Origin: an uncultured Pelagibacteraceae bacterium
GTDB lineage: Bacteria; Pseudomonadota; Alphaproteobacteria; Pelagibacterales; Pelagibacteraceae
Length of the DNA: 64,000 nucleotides
Direction: 5' to 3'
NCBI GenBank assembly: GCA_902583345.1
Contig: CACHVT010000001.1
Coordinates: 62,001-126,000, forward strand
Shown: in pieces, positions 9,434-18,942 of the stretch
Layout of the letters: each line of letters opens with the position of its first letter
Position numbering within the stretch: position 1 is the first letter of the stretch
The notes under the pieces: model-generated
What the model was told of the DNA's origin: nothing
What the model saw: only the letters and a program-made list of their open reading frames with translations
The model's database searches: none
Program-made: the position numbers and the translations under genes

Positions 9434-11953
9434 ATGTTAAATCCTGTAAAGTTTATATCAAAATTTTTCAAATCAGGTAATAAAAGAGAACTTGATAAAA
9501 TTCAAATAGTTGTTGAAAAAGTCAATAAATTAGAAGAAGAAGTAGCTAAACTAAAAGACGAAGATTTTCCAAAAAAAACAGAAGAGTTTAAAATTAAAAT
9601 AAAGAACGGAGAAAGTTTAAACTCTATTTTGCCTGAAGCTTTTGCGCTAACAAGAGAAGCCTCAAAAAGAACAAGAGGCGAGAGGCACTACGATGTTCAA
9701 ATTATTGGGGGGATAGTTTTACATGAGGGAAAAATTGCAGAAATGAAAACAGGTGAGGGCAAAACCTTAACTATAGTTCTCGCTGCTTATTTAAATGCAC
9801 TAATGGAAAAAGGAGTACATATAGTCACTGTCAATGATTATCTTGCAAAAAGAGACTGCGAGGATATGGGTAAAATTTATAATTTTCTTGGTATGTCATC
9901 TGGATTCATAAATAATGGGCAAGATGATTATACAAGAAAAAAAAATTATAACTGCGATGTAACATACGCTACAAATAGTGAATTAGGATTTGATTATCTC
10001 AGAGATAATATGTCAATAAATATTAATCAAATAGTTCAAAGAGAACATTATTTTTCAATTGTTGATGAAATTGACTCTTGTTTAATTGATGAGGCTAGAA
10101 CCCCACTTGTGATTTCTGGTGCAGCTGAGAACAAAACTGATAAGTATCTTTCTGTAGATAGACTTGTTAAAAAATTAAGATCAGAGGATTATGAAATCGA
10201 TGAAAAAGATAAAAACGTTTTATTAACGAATAAGGGTATTGATAATGTTGAAAAAATTTTTATTAACGCTGGTGTTTTAAAAAATAATAATTTTTATGAC
10301 CCAGAAAACTTAAATTTAGTTCACCATGTAAATCAAGCGTTAAGAGCAAATCATTTATTTGAAAAAGGAAGAGATTATATTGTTAAAGATGGTTCTCTTA
10401 AAATTATTGATGAACTAACTGGAAGAATCCTTGAGGGAAGAAGATACGGTGATGGATTACATCAAGCTCTTGAAGCAAAAGAGAGAATAGATATACAAGT
10501 AGAAAATCAAACCCTGGCTTCAATCACTTATCAAAATTACTTTAAGCTTTATTCTAAAATTTCTGGATGTACTGGAACCGCTTCGACCGAATCAGAAGAG
10601 TTTTTTGAAATATATAGTTTAAATGTCGTTAGCATACCTACTAACAAAAAAATGATTAGAAAAGATTGGAACGATATGATTTTCCGAACATTTAAAGAAA
10701 AAGATATTGCGATTATTAATAAAATTAAAGAGTGTAATAACAAAGGCCAACCACTTCTTGTTTTTACAGCTAGCATTAACAAATCAGAGCATTATTCTAG
10801 TTTACTAAAAAAAAATGGCATTAAACATATTGTACTAAATGCAAAAAATCATGAAAAAGAAGCTGAAATAATCGCAAATGCAGGTACAAAAAATTCGATA
10901 ATAATTACAACTAGTATTTCTGGAAGAGGAGTTGATATTAAATTAGGAGGAAAACAAAACTTAAATAATGAAAAAAAGGAAATCAAATCTTTAGGAGGTT
11001 TGTTTGTAATAGGAACAGAAAGAATGGAGTCTAGAAGAGTTGATAATCAAGCTAGAGGTCGATCAGGACGTCAAGGAGATGAGGGTAATTCAATTTTTTA
11101 TGTAAGCTTAGAAGACGATTTAATGAGAATATTTGGCTCTGAATCAATGAATAATATTTTAGAAAAGCTTGGTTTAAAAGATGGAGAAAGTATTGAACAT
11201 CCATGGATAAATAAGGCTTTAGAACGTGCACAACAAAAAGTAGAGTCCCGAAATTTTGATATTAGAAAAACTTTACTTAAGTTTGACAACGTTTTAAATG
11301 ATCAGAGGCATGTAATTTTTTCACAGAGAGATGAAGTTATTAAAAGTGATAAAATATTTGATTACTCAAATGATTTTTTATCTGAAATAATTGAAAAATT
11401 AATTCAACTTAAAAATAAAGAGATAGGTAGTTTAAAAAACAGTGATTTTAATAGTGGTTTAAGATCATTGATCGGTAAAAGTTTTTCAGAGGATGAAGTA
11501 CAAATTTTAATTCAATCTAAAGATAAAGAATTTGAGAAAAAAATCAAAGAAAAGTTCAATGAAAAAAGAAACGAAAGAATAAAACATCTTGCTCCAGAGG
11601 AAGCCAAAGAATTTGAAAAAAAAATCTTTTTACAAACTATTGATTTAAATTGGAAATCTCATATTCAATATTTAGAACAATTAAGACAAGTGATTGGGCT
11701 AAGATCTTATGGTCAAAGAGATCCTTTAATTGAATATAAAAAAGAAGCTTTTAATCTATTTGAAAATTTATTAAATAAACTTAAAACAGATTTAATCACT
11801 ATTTTAATTAATTTGACAATTATTGAAAAAAAACATGAAGAAGTTAAACCAGCTAAAATAAACCCTAAATATATTAGAAAAAAAATGAGTAGAAATGAAA
11901 AATGTTTTTGTGGATCAGGAAAGAAATATAAATTTTGTTGTGGCTCTTTATAA
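9434..11953 (+). CDS. secA: preprotein translocase ATPase SecA
   Basis: SecA drives post-translational secretion through SecYEG. The 839-residue protein has the Walker A motif MKTGEGKT ending near residue 111, a DEID-type Walker B near 212, and the second motor domain with ISGRGVDIKLGG and QARGRSGRQGD. A zinc-binding tail (CFCGSGKKYKFCCG) at the very end also binds SecB in other bacteria. The length is at the short end for alphaproteobacterial SecA. It overlaps the convergent accA stop by six bases. Confidence 0.97.
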   Translation: MLNPVKFISKFFKSGNKRELDKIQIVVEKVNKLEEEVAKLKDEDFPKKTEEFKIKIKNGESLNSILPEAFALTREASKRTRGERHYDVQIIGGIVLHEGKIAEMKTGEGKTLTIVLAAYLNALMEKGVHIVTVNDYLAKRDCEDMGKIYNFLGMSSGFINNGQDDYTRKKNYNCDVTYATNSELGFDYLRDNMSININQIVQREHYFSIVDEIDSCLIDEARTPLVISGAAENKTDKYLSVDRLVKKLRSEDYEIDEKDKNVLLTNKGIDNVEKIFINAGVLKNNNFYDPENLNLVHHVNQALRANHLFEKGRDYIVKDGSLKIIDELTGRILEGRRYGDGLHQALEAKERIDIQVENQTLASITYQNYFKLYSKISGCTGTASTESEEFFEIYSLNVVSIPTNKKMIRKDWNDMIFRTFKEKDIAIINKIKECNNKGQPLLVFTASINKSEHYSSLLKKNGIKHIVLNAKNHEKEAEIIANAGTKNSIIITTSISGRGVDIKLGGKQNLNNEKKEIKSLGGLFVIGTERMESRRVDNQARGRSGRQGDEGNSIFYVSLEDDLMRIFGSESMNNILEKLGLKDGESIEHPWINKALERAQQKVESRNFDIRKTLLKFDNVLNDQRHVIFSQRDEVIKSDKIFDYSNDFLSEIIEKLIQLKNKEIGSLKNSDFNSGLRSLIGKSFSEDEVQILIQSKDKEFEKKIKEKFNEKRNERIKHLAPEEAKEFEKKIFLQTIDLNWKSHIQYLEQLRQVIGLRSYGQRDPLIEYKKEAFNLFENLLNKLKTDLITILINLTIIEKKHEEVKPAKINPKYIRKKMSRNEKCFCGSGKKYKFCCGSL

Positions 11954-13054
11954 AATTAAATAGAGAATTATAGAAGAGATAATTAATGCTCCAAATAAAG
12001 TTATTTCTTTTTTAAATGAAATAATTAATTTTTTTAAATTTTCAATGACATTTGTTTGCATACTTAATGAGTTTTCTTCGCTAGATTGTTTTATAAAACC
12101 ATCACCTCTTCCAATCGATAAAAATTTATTTTTTCTATGATTTATAATTTCCTCTTTAGTAAGATCTTTAAAAGAATCCAAACTTTTTTCTATAGAATTT
12201 TTAACATTCTCTAAAGTAAGCTCTCTATCTCTATGTGCTCCACCAGCTGGTTCCTCAATAACTTCGTCTATTACTTTTAAGTTAAAAAGATCTTTAGCAG
12301 AAAGCTTCATTGCCTTTGCAGCCTCTAATGTTTTTGAAGCATCTCTCCAAAGAATAGTTGCACATCCCTCAGGTGATATTACTGAGTATATTGCATTTGA
12401 TAACATTAGTACTTTACTTGATGAAGCTAATGCTACAGCTCCCCCCGATCCTCCCTCACCAATTATAACAGATACGGTTGGCACTCCCAATTCCATACTG
12501 CACTCGATAGTTTTTGCTATAGCTTCAGCCTGTCCTCTTTCCTCTGCACCAACACCTGGATAAGCACCAGGTGTATCTATAAAAAAAAATATAGGTATCT
12601 TAAACTTGTCGGCTAATCTCATTAATCTTATTGTTTTTCTATAACCTTCAGGTCTCATCATTCCAAAATTTCTTTGAATTCTTGAGTCTAAATCATCCCC
12701 TTTTTCTTGACCAATAACTAAAACCGATAAACCTTTAAATTTTGCAAAACCTGCTAATACTGATTTATCCTCGCCATAAAACCTATCACCCGATAAAGGT
12801 ATAAAATCCTCGAACAAATTATCTATAAAAAATTTTGATTTTGGTCTATCCTCATGCCTTGCAACTAATGTTGTTTGCCAAGGGTCCAGATTTGAGTATA
12901 TTTGCTTTAACTTTAGGTCAATTTCCTCCTGAATTTTAGAGATTTTATCAGTGTCTACTTCGGAAATTCCCTCATTGTTAAAAGGATCTTTCAGTTTGTC
13001 TATTTCGCTTTCTAAGTTTTTTATTTGTTGTTCAAAGTTTAAGTAGTTTCTCAT
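11948..13054 (-). CDS. accA: acetyl-CoA carboxylase carboxyltransferase alpha subunit, with hydrophobic C-terminal tail
   Basis: AccA pairs with AccD (35369-36298) to carboxylate acetyl-CoA for fatty acid synthesis. The core (about residues 1-318) is normal, with PGAYPGVGAEERGQ, EGGSGGA and SVISPEGCA motifs. Unlike the usual protein of about 318 residues, this one runs to 368. The extra 50 residues form a charged linker and a strongly hydrophobic final segment (about 350-368) that looks like a single membrane span ending at the C-terminus. The stop overlaps the secA end by six bases. Membrane anchoring is inferred only from hydrophobicity. Confidence 0.95.
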   Translation of the reverse strand: MRNYLNFEQQIKNLESEIDKLKDPFNNEGISEVDTDKISKIQEEIDLKLKQIYSNLDPWQTTLVARHEDRPKSKFFIDNLFEDFIPLSGDRFYGEDKSVLAGFAKFKGLSVLVIGQEKGDDLDSRIQRNFGMMRPEGYRKTIRLMRLADKFKIPIFFFIDTPGAYPGVGAEERGQAEAIAKTIECSMELGVPTVSVIIGEGGSGGAVALASSSKVLMLSNAIYSVISPEGCATILWRDASKTLEAAKAMKLSAKDLFNLKVIDEVIEEPAGGAHRDRELTLENVKNSIEKSLDSFKDLTKEEIINHRKNKFLSIGRGDGFIKQSSEENSLSMQTNVIENLKKLIISFKKEITLFGALIISSIILYLIL

Positions 13055-13126
13055 TTCTCATATAATAATATTTATAAAGTAAAAATGCTAATAAAATAAT
13101 GAAAATTTATAATTGTTAATAATAAA

Positions 13127-13156
13127 TTGACTGATTTAGAACCAAAAAGATATATT
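13127..13156 (+). promoter_or_regulatory. probable promoter of malate synthase gene
   Basis: TTGACT (13127-13132) is followed after 18 bases by TATATT (13151-13156). Initiation would fall near 13163 and leave a leader of only about 30 bases before the glcB ATG. The whole accA-glcB spacer is 137 bases of A/T-rich sequence, with none of the G-rich conserved stretches of a glycine riboswitch. Confidence 0.45.
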
Positions 13157-13191
13157 ATGCAATAAAAACTATTAAACAATATATAATTTTA

Positions 13192-15366
13192 ATGAAAGAA
13201 AAATACTTAAAAATAAAAGATCTATCTATATCAAAAAAATTAATAAGTTTTATTAATAATGAATTATTACCAGGAACTAAAATAAATAAAGAAAAATTTT
13301 GGAAAGGTCTTAGTAAATATGTTAATGAACTTTCTCCTATAAATAAAAAATTGTTAGAAAAGAGAGAAAGATTACAAAAAAAAATTGATAGATGGCACAA
13401 AGATAGAAAAGGTGAACAGTTTAATTTAAAAAAATACACAAAATTTCTAGAAAAAATTGGTTATTTATATAAATCTAAAGCTAATTTTAAAATTAAAACT
13501 AAAAATGTAGATAAAGAAATATCAAGCATATGTGGTCCTCAATTAGTTTGTCCAGTATCTAACGCCAGATTTTTACTAAATGCAGCAAATGCCAGATGGG
13601 TAAGTTTATATGACAGCTTGTATGGAACAGATATAATTCCTGAAACCCATGGTGCACTAAAAGGTAAAACTTATAATCCAATAAGAGGAAAAAAAGTAAT
13701 TAATTATGTACGCGATTTATTAGATAAATATATACCTCTTAAAGATAAAAGCTGGAAAGAATTATCAACAATTCCTGAAATAAAAAATAATAAAATTAAT
13801 TTAAATTTAAAAAATCCTAATCAGTTTGTGGGTTATAACAAAAAATCAAATAAATTATCTTCACTTTTATTTATAAATAATAATCTTCATATTGATATTT
13901 TATTTGATCAATCTGGAAATATGGAAATAAACAATCCAGAAGGTAATCAAGATATTTTAAAAATACATGATGTAATCTTGGAGTCTGCTGTTTCAACTAT
14001 TTGCGATCATGAAGATAGTGTAGCGGCTGTAGATGCTGAAGATAAAATTGTTGGTTATAGAAATTGGTTAGGATTAATGAAACTAAATTTAAAATCAGAG
14101 TTTACAAAAAAAAATAAAAAAATTTACAGAAAATTAAATCCTGATCGAAATTATATTTCTACGAAAGGTAAGAAAATCAAGTTGCATGGAAGATCCTTGT
14201 TATTGAATAGAAATGTAGGTCATTTAATGACCACTCCTGCAATTCTTTTAAAGGATGGTTCAGAATGTCCAGAAGGCATACTTGATGCTTTTATAACATC
14301 TCTAGCATGTATACATGATTTTAAAAGAAAAGGAAATTCTAGAGTAAATTCAATTTATATTGTCAAACCAAAAATGCATGGACCTGAGGAATGTTCTTTT
14401 ACAAATTTAATTTTTGAAAAAGTAGAGAAAGTTTTAAATCTAAAAAAAAATCAAATTCTTTGTGGAATTATGGATGAGGAGAGAAGAACCTCTGTTAATC
14501 TTAAAGAATGTATTAGAATTTTGAAAAATAGAGTTTTCTTTATCAATACCGGTTTTTTGGATAGAACTGGCGATGAAATTCATACTTCAATGGAAGCTGG
14601 CCCAATGGTTTTTAAAGGTGAAATGAAATCATCAAAATGGATATCGGCATATGAAAATAGAAATGTTGATATAGGCCTTTCATGTGGTTTTTCAGGTAAG
14701 GCACAAATAGGAAAGGGTATGTGGGCGATGCCAGATTTAATGAAAGATATGATGAAACAAAAAATTGTACACCCTCAATCAGGAGCTAATTGCGCATGGG
14801 TGCCTTCACCAACAGCTGCGGCATTGCATGTTCTTCATTATCATGAAGTAAATGTATTCAATAAACAAAAAAAATTATCAAAAAGAAAAATTGCAAAACT
14901 TTCTGATCTTTTAACCATACCAGTTGATGATAGAAGCAACTGGTCAATGGAGGATATTACAAAAGAGTTAAAAAATAACGCTCAAGGAATTTTAGGATAT
15001 GTTGTTAGGTGGGTAGATCAATCTGTTGGTTGTTCCAAAGTCCCAGATATCAATGGTATAGGTCTAATGGAAGATAGAGCTACCTGCAGGATAAGCAGCC
15101 AACATATTGCTAATTGGTTATATCATGGAATATGCAGTAAGAAACAAGTTTTAGAGATTATGAAAAAAATGGCTAAGATTGTGGACAATCAAAACTTAAA
15201 AGATCCTAGCATGAAAGGACAAGCGCCATATCAAACAATGTCGGGTAACTTTGATCGATCAATAGCTTTTAAAGCTGCCTGTGATTTGGTTTTTCATGGA
15301 AGATCACAACCCTCTGGCTATACAGAGCCTATTCTTCATCTTAATAGACTTCTTAAAAAAGATTAA
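13192..15366 (+). CDS. glcB: malate synthase G
   Basis: Malate synthase G condenses glyoxylate with acetyl-CoA to malate. The 724-residue length matches the long G isoform. Visible signatures include the N-terminal KFWKGLSKYVNEL region, GIMDEERRTSVNL near 425-437 with the catalytic arginine, TGDEIHTSMEAGP near 460 and the late HVLHYHEVNVF. In SAR11 the enzyme links glycolate/glycine-derived glyoxylate to central metabolism. It is a single-gene unit with its own short leader, and its 3' end overlaps recR by four bases. Confidence 0.96.
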   Translation: MKEKYLKIKDLSISKKLISFINNELLPGTKINKEKFWKGLSKYVNELSPINKKLLEKRERLQKKIDRWHKDRKGEQFNLKKYTKFLEKIGYLYKSKANFKIKTKNVDKEISSICGPQLVCPVSNARFLLNAANARWVSLYDSLYGTDIIPETHGALKGKTYNPIRGKKVINYVRDLLDKYIPLKDKSWKELSTIPEIKNNKINLNLKNPNQFVGYNKKSNKLSSLLFINNNLHIDILFDQSGNMEINNPEGNQDILKIHDVILESAVSTICDHEDSVAAVDAEDKIVGYRNWLGLMKLNLKSEFTKKNKKIYRKLNPDRNYISTKGKKIKLHGRSLLLNRNVGHLMTTPAILLKDGSECPEGILDAFITSLACIHDFKRKGNSRVNSIYIVKPKMHGPEECSFTNLIFEKVEKVLNLKKNQILCGIMDEERRTSVNLKECIRILKNRVFFINTGFLDRTGDEIHTSMEAGPMVFKGEMKSSKWISAYENRNVDIGLSCGFSGKAQIGKGMWAMPDLMKDMMKQKIVHPQSGANCAWVPSPTAAALHVLHYHEVNVFNKQKKLSKRKIAKLSDLLTIPVDDRSNWSMEDITKELKNNAQGILGYVVRWVDQSVGCSKVPDINGIGLMEDRATCRISSQHIANWLYHGICSKKQVLEIMKKMAKIVDNQNLKDPSMKGQAPYQTMSGNFDRSIAFKAACDLVFHGRSQPSGYTEPILHLNRLLKKD

Positions 15367-15974
15367 TCAGTTTTATTGCTTACTCCATTTCTATATTTAA
15401 AAGCAGAAAACAATGTGCCGTCATCTAAGCTCTCAATTTCTCCACCAACTGGCAAACCTTGAGCAAGTTTTGATACTTTAACATTAATACCCTTTAAACT
15501 ATCGTTGATATAATATGCAGTTGTCATTCCTTCAACAGTTGCACTAGTTGCAATAATCACTTCCTCAATATTACCTTTTTTAACCCTCTCAACTAATGAA
15601 TTAATCAATAAGTCCTCTTTTCTTTTTCCAACTGAGGAAACTGTCCCTCCTAATATATGAAAATAACCTTTATAAATATTTGAGTTTTCAATTGACCATT
15701 GATCTCCTATTGACTCTACAACACAAATTTTATTAAATTTTTGATTAGTATTTTCACAATTATAACAACCATCTAGATTAGATTTTAAAGTTCCGCAAGA
15801 TTTGCATCTAGAAACATTTTTAAATACTTTTGCGAGTGCATTTGCAGTTGGTTTTAATATTTCTTCTCTATTATTTATTAATTTTAAAACTATTCTCTTT
15901 GCTGATTTTGGTCCTAAACCTGGTAACTTTGATATGAGTTTTACTAATTCCTCTATTTCATTAATGTTTTGCAT
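15363..15974 (-). CDS. recR: recombination mediator RecR
   Basis: RecR acts with RecF/RecO to load RecA on gapped DNA. The 203-residue protein has the helix-hairpin-helix region LPGLGPKSAKRI near 14, a four-cysteine zinc finger (CKSCG...CYNCE, about 58-74), and a Toprim domain containing CVVES and ILGGTVS. It is the last gene of the SRP RNA-dnaX-ebfC-recR unit, four bases after ebfC. Confidence 0.95.
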   Translation of the reverse strand: MQNINEIEELVKLISKLPGLGPKSAKRIVLKLINNREEILKPTANALAKVFKNVSRCKSCGTLKSNLDGCYNCENTNQKFNKICVVESIGDQWSIENSNIYKGYFHILGGTVSSVGKRKEDLLINSLVERVKKGNIEEVIIATSATVEGMTTAYYINDSLKGINVKVSKLAQGLPVGGEIESLDDGTLFSAFKYRNGVSNKTD

Positions 15975-15978
15975 ATAT

Positions 15979-16296
15979 TTAAAGTGGCCACTTAAATCCA
16001 GGAATTCCGAATCCTCCTGTTGCTTTAGAAATTTCTTCAGAGGTTTTAGATTTTAATTTTATTTTTGCATTATTATGTGCAGCCATTATTAAATCCTCTA
16101 ATATTGCTTTTTCTTCTTTTAAAGTTTCTAGGGAAATATCAATTTTGATAATCTCACCATCACCATTTAAAATTACTTTAACAGAGTTTGATCCAGATAT
16201 TCCTTCAGCAGTGATATTCTTAATTTTTTCTTGGCTTTCTTTCATTTTCATCTCAAGTTCTTTAGCCTTGGAAAGAATTTTAGAAAAATCATTCAT
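15979..16296 (-). CDS. ebfC: YbaB/EbfC nucleoid-associated protein
   Basis: This 105-residue DNA-binding protein of the YbaB/EbfC family has the N-terminal coiled coil KAKELEMKMKESQEKI and the conserved DLIMAAHNNAKIK segment. An upstream in-frame GTG at 16305 is possible. I chose the ATG at 16296 because a Shine-Dalgarno-like AGGTG, which contains that GTG, sits just upstream of it. The start overlaps the dnaX stop by eight bases. The dnaX-ebfC-recR order is widely conserved. Confidence 0.92.
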   Translation of the reverse strand: MNDFSKILSKAKELEMKMKESQEKIKNITAEGISGSNSVKVILNGDGEIIKIDISLETLKEEKAILEDLIMAAHNNAKIKLKSKTSEEISKATGGFGIPGFKWPL

Positions 16297-17965
16297 TATT
16301 TTCACCTTTTACAATTTTTACATCGGTAATTTCAGCATCAGGGAAATTTTCCAAAATTTTCTTAAAAATAATGCTGTCTTTACTTTTTTCAAAAATATTT
16401 TTTTTTATGTAAATTTCTTTTTCCTTTATAGATGGGCTTCCTTTTTCTTTTGAAAGTGTGATAATCCATCTTTGTTTGGTCCATTCGTATAATTTTGAGG
16501 ATAATACTTTTATAAATTCTTTATCCAAATCATCATTAAAGGAAATTTCTATTCTTTGTTTTTCAAAACTTACAAGGTTAACATTTTTTTCTAATTCATA
16601 TTTTAATTTTACTTCTTTTTTTATGATACATGTCTCCAAAAGTTCTTTAAATGAATTTATCGAATATTCTTTTACATTTTTTTCCTTTGGATATGATTCA
16701 TCTAATTTTTTTTCTTGAGTAATATTTTTAATTTGTCCTATAGTTTTATTATTTAAGTCTGAAAATTCATCATTTTTTAATGTAGGTTTTTCATCTGAAA
16801 TAACATCCTTTACATATAATTTATTCTCTAAATTTTCTGTATTTTCGGAAGTATTATTTATTTTTGTTAAATGAATTAATCTAATTAAAAACATCTCAAT
16901 AGACAAATTCTGGTTAGAAACAATATCTAATTCGCCCAATGTTTTTACAGTAAATTGCCAAAATAAAAGTAAAGTATTTTGTTCAATCTCGTTAGATAAT
17001 TTTTTTATTAATTTATATTCTTCATCATTTAGAGAAAAATTATTACCATCTATCGTAAGAGAATTTATATTTTTAAAATAGTAAAGTATTTCTAGAAAAT
17101 CACTTAAAAATATTTTTGGCTCAATTCCTTGATCAAAAATTGATCTATAAACTTTTAAAACATCTTTTTCTTTACCCAAAAATATTAAATGAAATAAATT
17201 TATTAGTTGGGATTTATCAAAATATCCAAAAATTTTTTTTGCTTTGTCTAAATTAAATTCTTCACCTTCTTCTAGGCTTATTAGTGCTCTATCTAAAAGT
17301 GAAAGCGCATCTCTAACTGAGCCTTCTGAACTTTTTACAATAAGTTTTAATGCTTCATCAGTTATTTTTCCTTTTTCTTTTTCTTTTATTTTTTTTATAA
17401 ATTCAAATAATTCTATAGATTTTACTCTTCTTAAATCAAACCGTTGGCATCTTGATATTACTGTAACTGGGATTTTTTTTATTTCAGTTGTTGCAAAAAT
17501 AAATTTTAAATATTCCGGTGGTTCTTCTAAAGTTTTTAACAAAGCGTTAAAAGCTTGTTTGCTTAGCATATGAACTTCGTCAATAATAAATATTTTATAC
17601 TTTGCTGTTGTAGGGCCATATCTCGAAAATTCAATTAAATCTCTAACATCATCAACTCCTGTTTTGCTTGCAGCATCCATTTCTAAAACATCAATATGGT
17701 TTGAATTTGAAATTGCTTTACAATTTTCACAAAGATCAGCTTTGCAAATATTATTAAAATCTTTTTCACAATTAAGAGACTTTGCAACTATTCTTGCGAT
17801 AGTAGTTTTACCAACTCCCCGAATACCTGTAAATAAGTATGCATTTGGAACTTTATTAAATTTTATTGAGTTAATAATTGTTTCAGCAACAATATCTTGG
17901 CCAATCAAATCTTGAAAAACTTGTGGTCTATATTTTAAAGATAAAACTTTTAAATTTTTGTTCAT
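16289..17965 (-). CDS. dnaX: DNA polymerase III subunit tau/gamma
   Basis: DnaX is the clamp-loader ATPase of the replicative polymerase. The 558-residue protein has a Walker A motif (GIRGVGKTT, near 48), a zinc module with cysteines around 68-83, a DEVHMLS Walker B near 127, and SRC as the sensor 1 region. A long charged linker precedes a tau-specific C-terminal domain. Its ATG lies only eight bases after the 3' end of the SRP RNA on the same strand, so it is probably read from the same transcript. ebfC follows with an eight-base overlap. Confidence 0.96.
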   Translation of the reverse strand: MNKNLKVLSLKYRPQVFQDLIGQDIVAETIINSIKFNKVPNAYLFTGIRGVGKTTIARIVAKSLNCEKDFNNICKADLCENCKAISNSNHIDVLEMDAASKTGVDDVRDLIEFSRYGPTTAKYKIFIIDEVHMLSKQAFNALLKTLEEPPEYLKFIFATTEIKKIPVTVISRCQRFDLRRVKSIELFEFIKKIKEKEKGKITDEALKLIVKSSEGSVRDALSLLDRALISLEEGEEFNLDKAKKIFGYFDKSQLINLFHLIFLGKEKDVLKVYRSIFDQGIEPKIFLSDFLEILYYFKNINSLTIDGNNFSLNDEEYKLIKKLSNEIEQNTLLLFWQFTVKTLGELDIVSNQNLSIEMFLIRLIHLTKINNTSENTENLENKLYVKDVISDEKPTLKNDEFSDLNNKTIGQIKNITQEKKLDESYPKEKNVKEYSINSFKELLETCIIKKEVKLKYELEKNVNLVSFEKQRIEISFNDDLDKEFIKVLSSKLYEWTKQRWIITLSKEKGSPSIKEKEIYIKKNIFEKSKDSIIFKKILENFPDAEITDVKIVKGENNE

Positions 17966-17973
17966 ATTAAGCA

Positions 17974-18057
17974 GGAGGCTAGAACCTGAATAACTGTCTC
18001 TACGATTGCTTCTGTTAAGATCTAGTCGGGTTCAAGCAGCATTCACCTCTAGCCTCC
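17974..18057 (-). ncRNA. ffs: signal recognition particle RNA (4.5S-type, small)
   Basis: The 84-base element begins and ends with perfectly complementary 10-base arms (17974-17983 and 18048-18057). Read on the minus strand, the interior aligns without gaps to the SRP domain IV consensus. It has a UCU/AGA stem closed by a UAAC loop, and AGAAGCA followed by CGUAGAGA on the 3' side of the symmetric loop. Position supports the call, because the SRP RNA precedes dnaX in many bacteria. The GGAA tetraloop and the AGG/AGCAG bases of the usual RNA are changed, so this is a divergent copy. I considered the plus strand and found a poorer fit. Confidence 0.85.
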
Positions 18058-18113
18058 AAAAGTATTATAACAGTAATAATTTCATTTCTACAATATTATA
18101 AGTATTTGAAAAA

Positions 18114-18941
18114 TTAGTTATCTCTAAATTTATCTGCAGGAAAAACACCTAGAACGTGAAAATCTTCACAATGTAGTCCAAGTTCTTCTAGTGATTTTTG
18201 TACTTTGGAATCTTCAATATGACCATCTAAATCACATAGAAAAAAATATGAAGAAAAAGAATTTTTTTCTGGATAACTCTGTAATTTAGTCAAATTAACT
18301 CCATTAATTGCAAAACCCCCTAATGATTGATAAAGAGCGGCGGGTTTACTTTTTAATTTAAATAGAAAGGATGTTATATATTTCCCTTTTCCAAATTCTG
18401 GTTGTAAAATATTTTTTCCCATTATCAAAAAGCGAGTAACATTCCCCTTTTCATTTTCAATATTATTGGCAACTATATCTAATTTATAGATCTTTGCGCT
18501 TAGTTTTGAGGCAATAGCTCCATCATTTTTATTATTATTTTTTGCAATTAGAGCAGCTGATCCGGCTGTGTCTGCTCTAACATTTTCGCTTATGTTATTT
18601 TTTTTTATAAATTCTGAACATTGAGATAATGCTTGAGCATGTGAATAAACATTTTTAATATCTTTAAGTTCTGATCCAGGAAGTGCTAATAAATTATGTT
18701 CAATTTTATGAAAATGTTCAGCATGTATATTTAGCCTATGTTTAAAGATCAAGTATTCAATTCCTATATTGCCTGTAATTCTATTTGACTCAGGTATGAT
18801 TATTTTTAAGTTTTTGTCCTCTTCTGCCCGTCTAAAACACTCATCAAAAGTTTTACAAGCTACAATTTCTGCATTTGAATAAAGTTCATTTGCAGCTAAA
18901 TGAGAATAAGCACCTGGAGAGCCTTGATAAAGTATTTTCAT
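18114..18941 (-). CDS. pheA: prephenate dehydratase
   Basis: This single-function enzyme converts prephenate to phenylpyruvate for phenylalanine. The 275-residue protein has the GSPGAYSHLAA start, the catalytic NVTRFLIMG motif near 168 and a C-terminal ACT domain (about 185-270) with the ESYP-like QSYPEKNSFSSYFF stretch that binds phenylalanine for feedback. There is no chorismate mutase domain. It lies one base after kdsB on the same strand, a pairing common in alphaproteobacteria. Confidence 0.94.
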   Translation of the reverse strand: MKILYQGSPGAYSHLAANELYSNAEIVACKTFDECFRRAEEDKNLKIIIPESNRITGNIGIEYLIFKHRLNIHAEHFHKIEHNLLALPGSELKDIKNVYSHAQALSQCSEFIKKNNISENVRADTAGSAALIAKNNNKNDGAIASKLSAKIYKLDIVANNIENEKGNVTRFLIMGKNILQPEFGKGKYITSFLFKLKSKPAALYQSLGGFAINGVNLTKLQSYPEKNSFSSYFFLCDLDGHIEDSKVQKSLEELGLHCEDFHVLGVFPADKFRDN

Positions 18942-18942
18942 T

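Noticed and set aside
13055..13191. possible glycine riboswitch upstream of malate synthase
   Set aside because: I looked for it because it is reported in cultured SAR11. The spacer has no G-rich aptamer segments and the likely leader is too short.
17974..18057. SRP RNA on the plus strand
   Set aside because: The plus strand also folds and contains AGCAGC, but aligning domain IV needs insertions. The minus strand aligns without gaps and shares orientation with dnaX.
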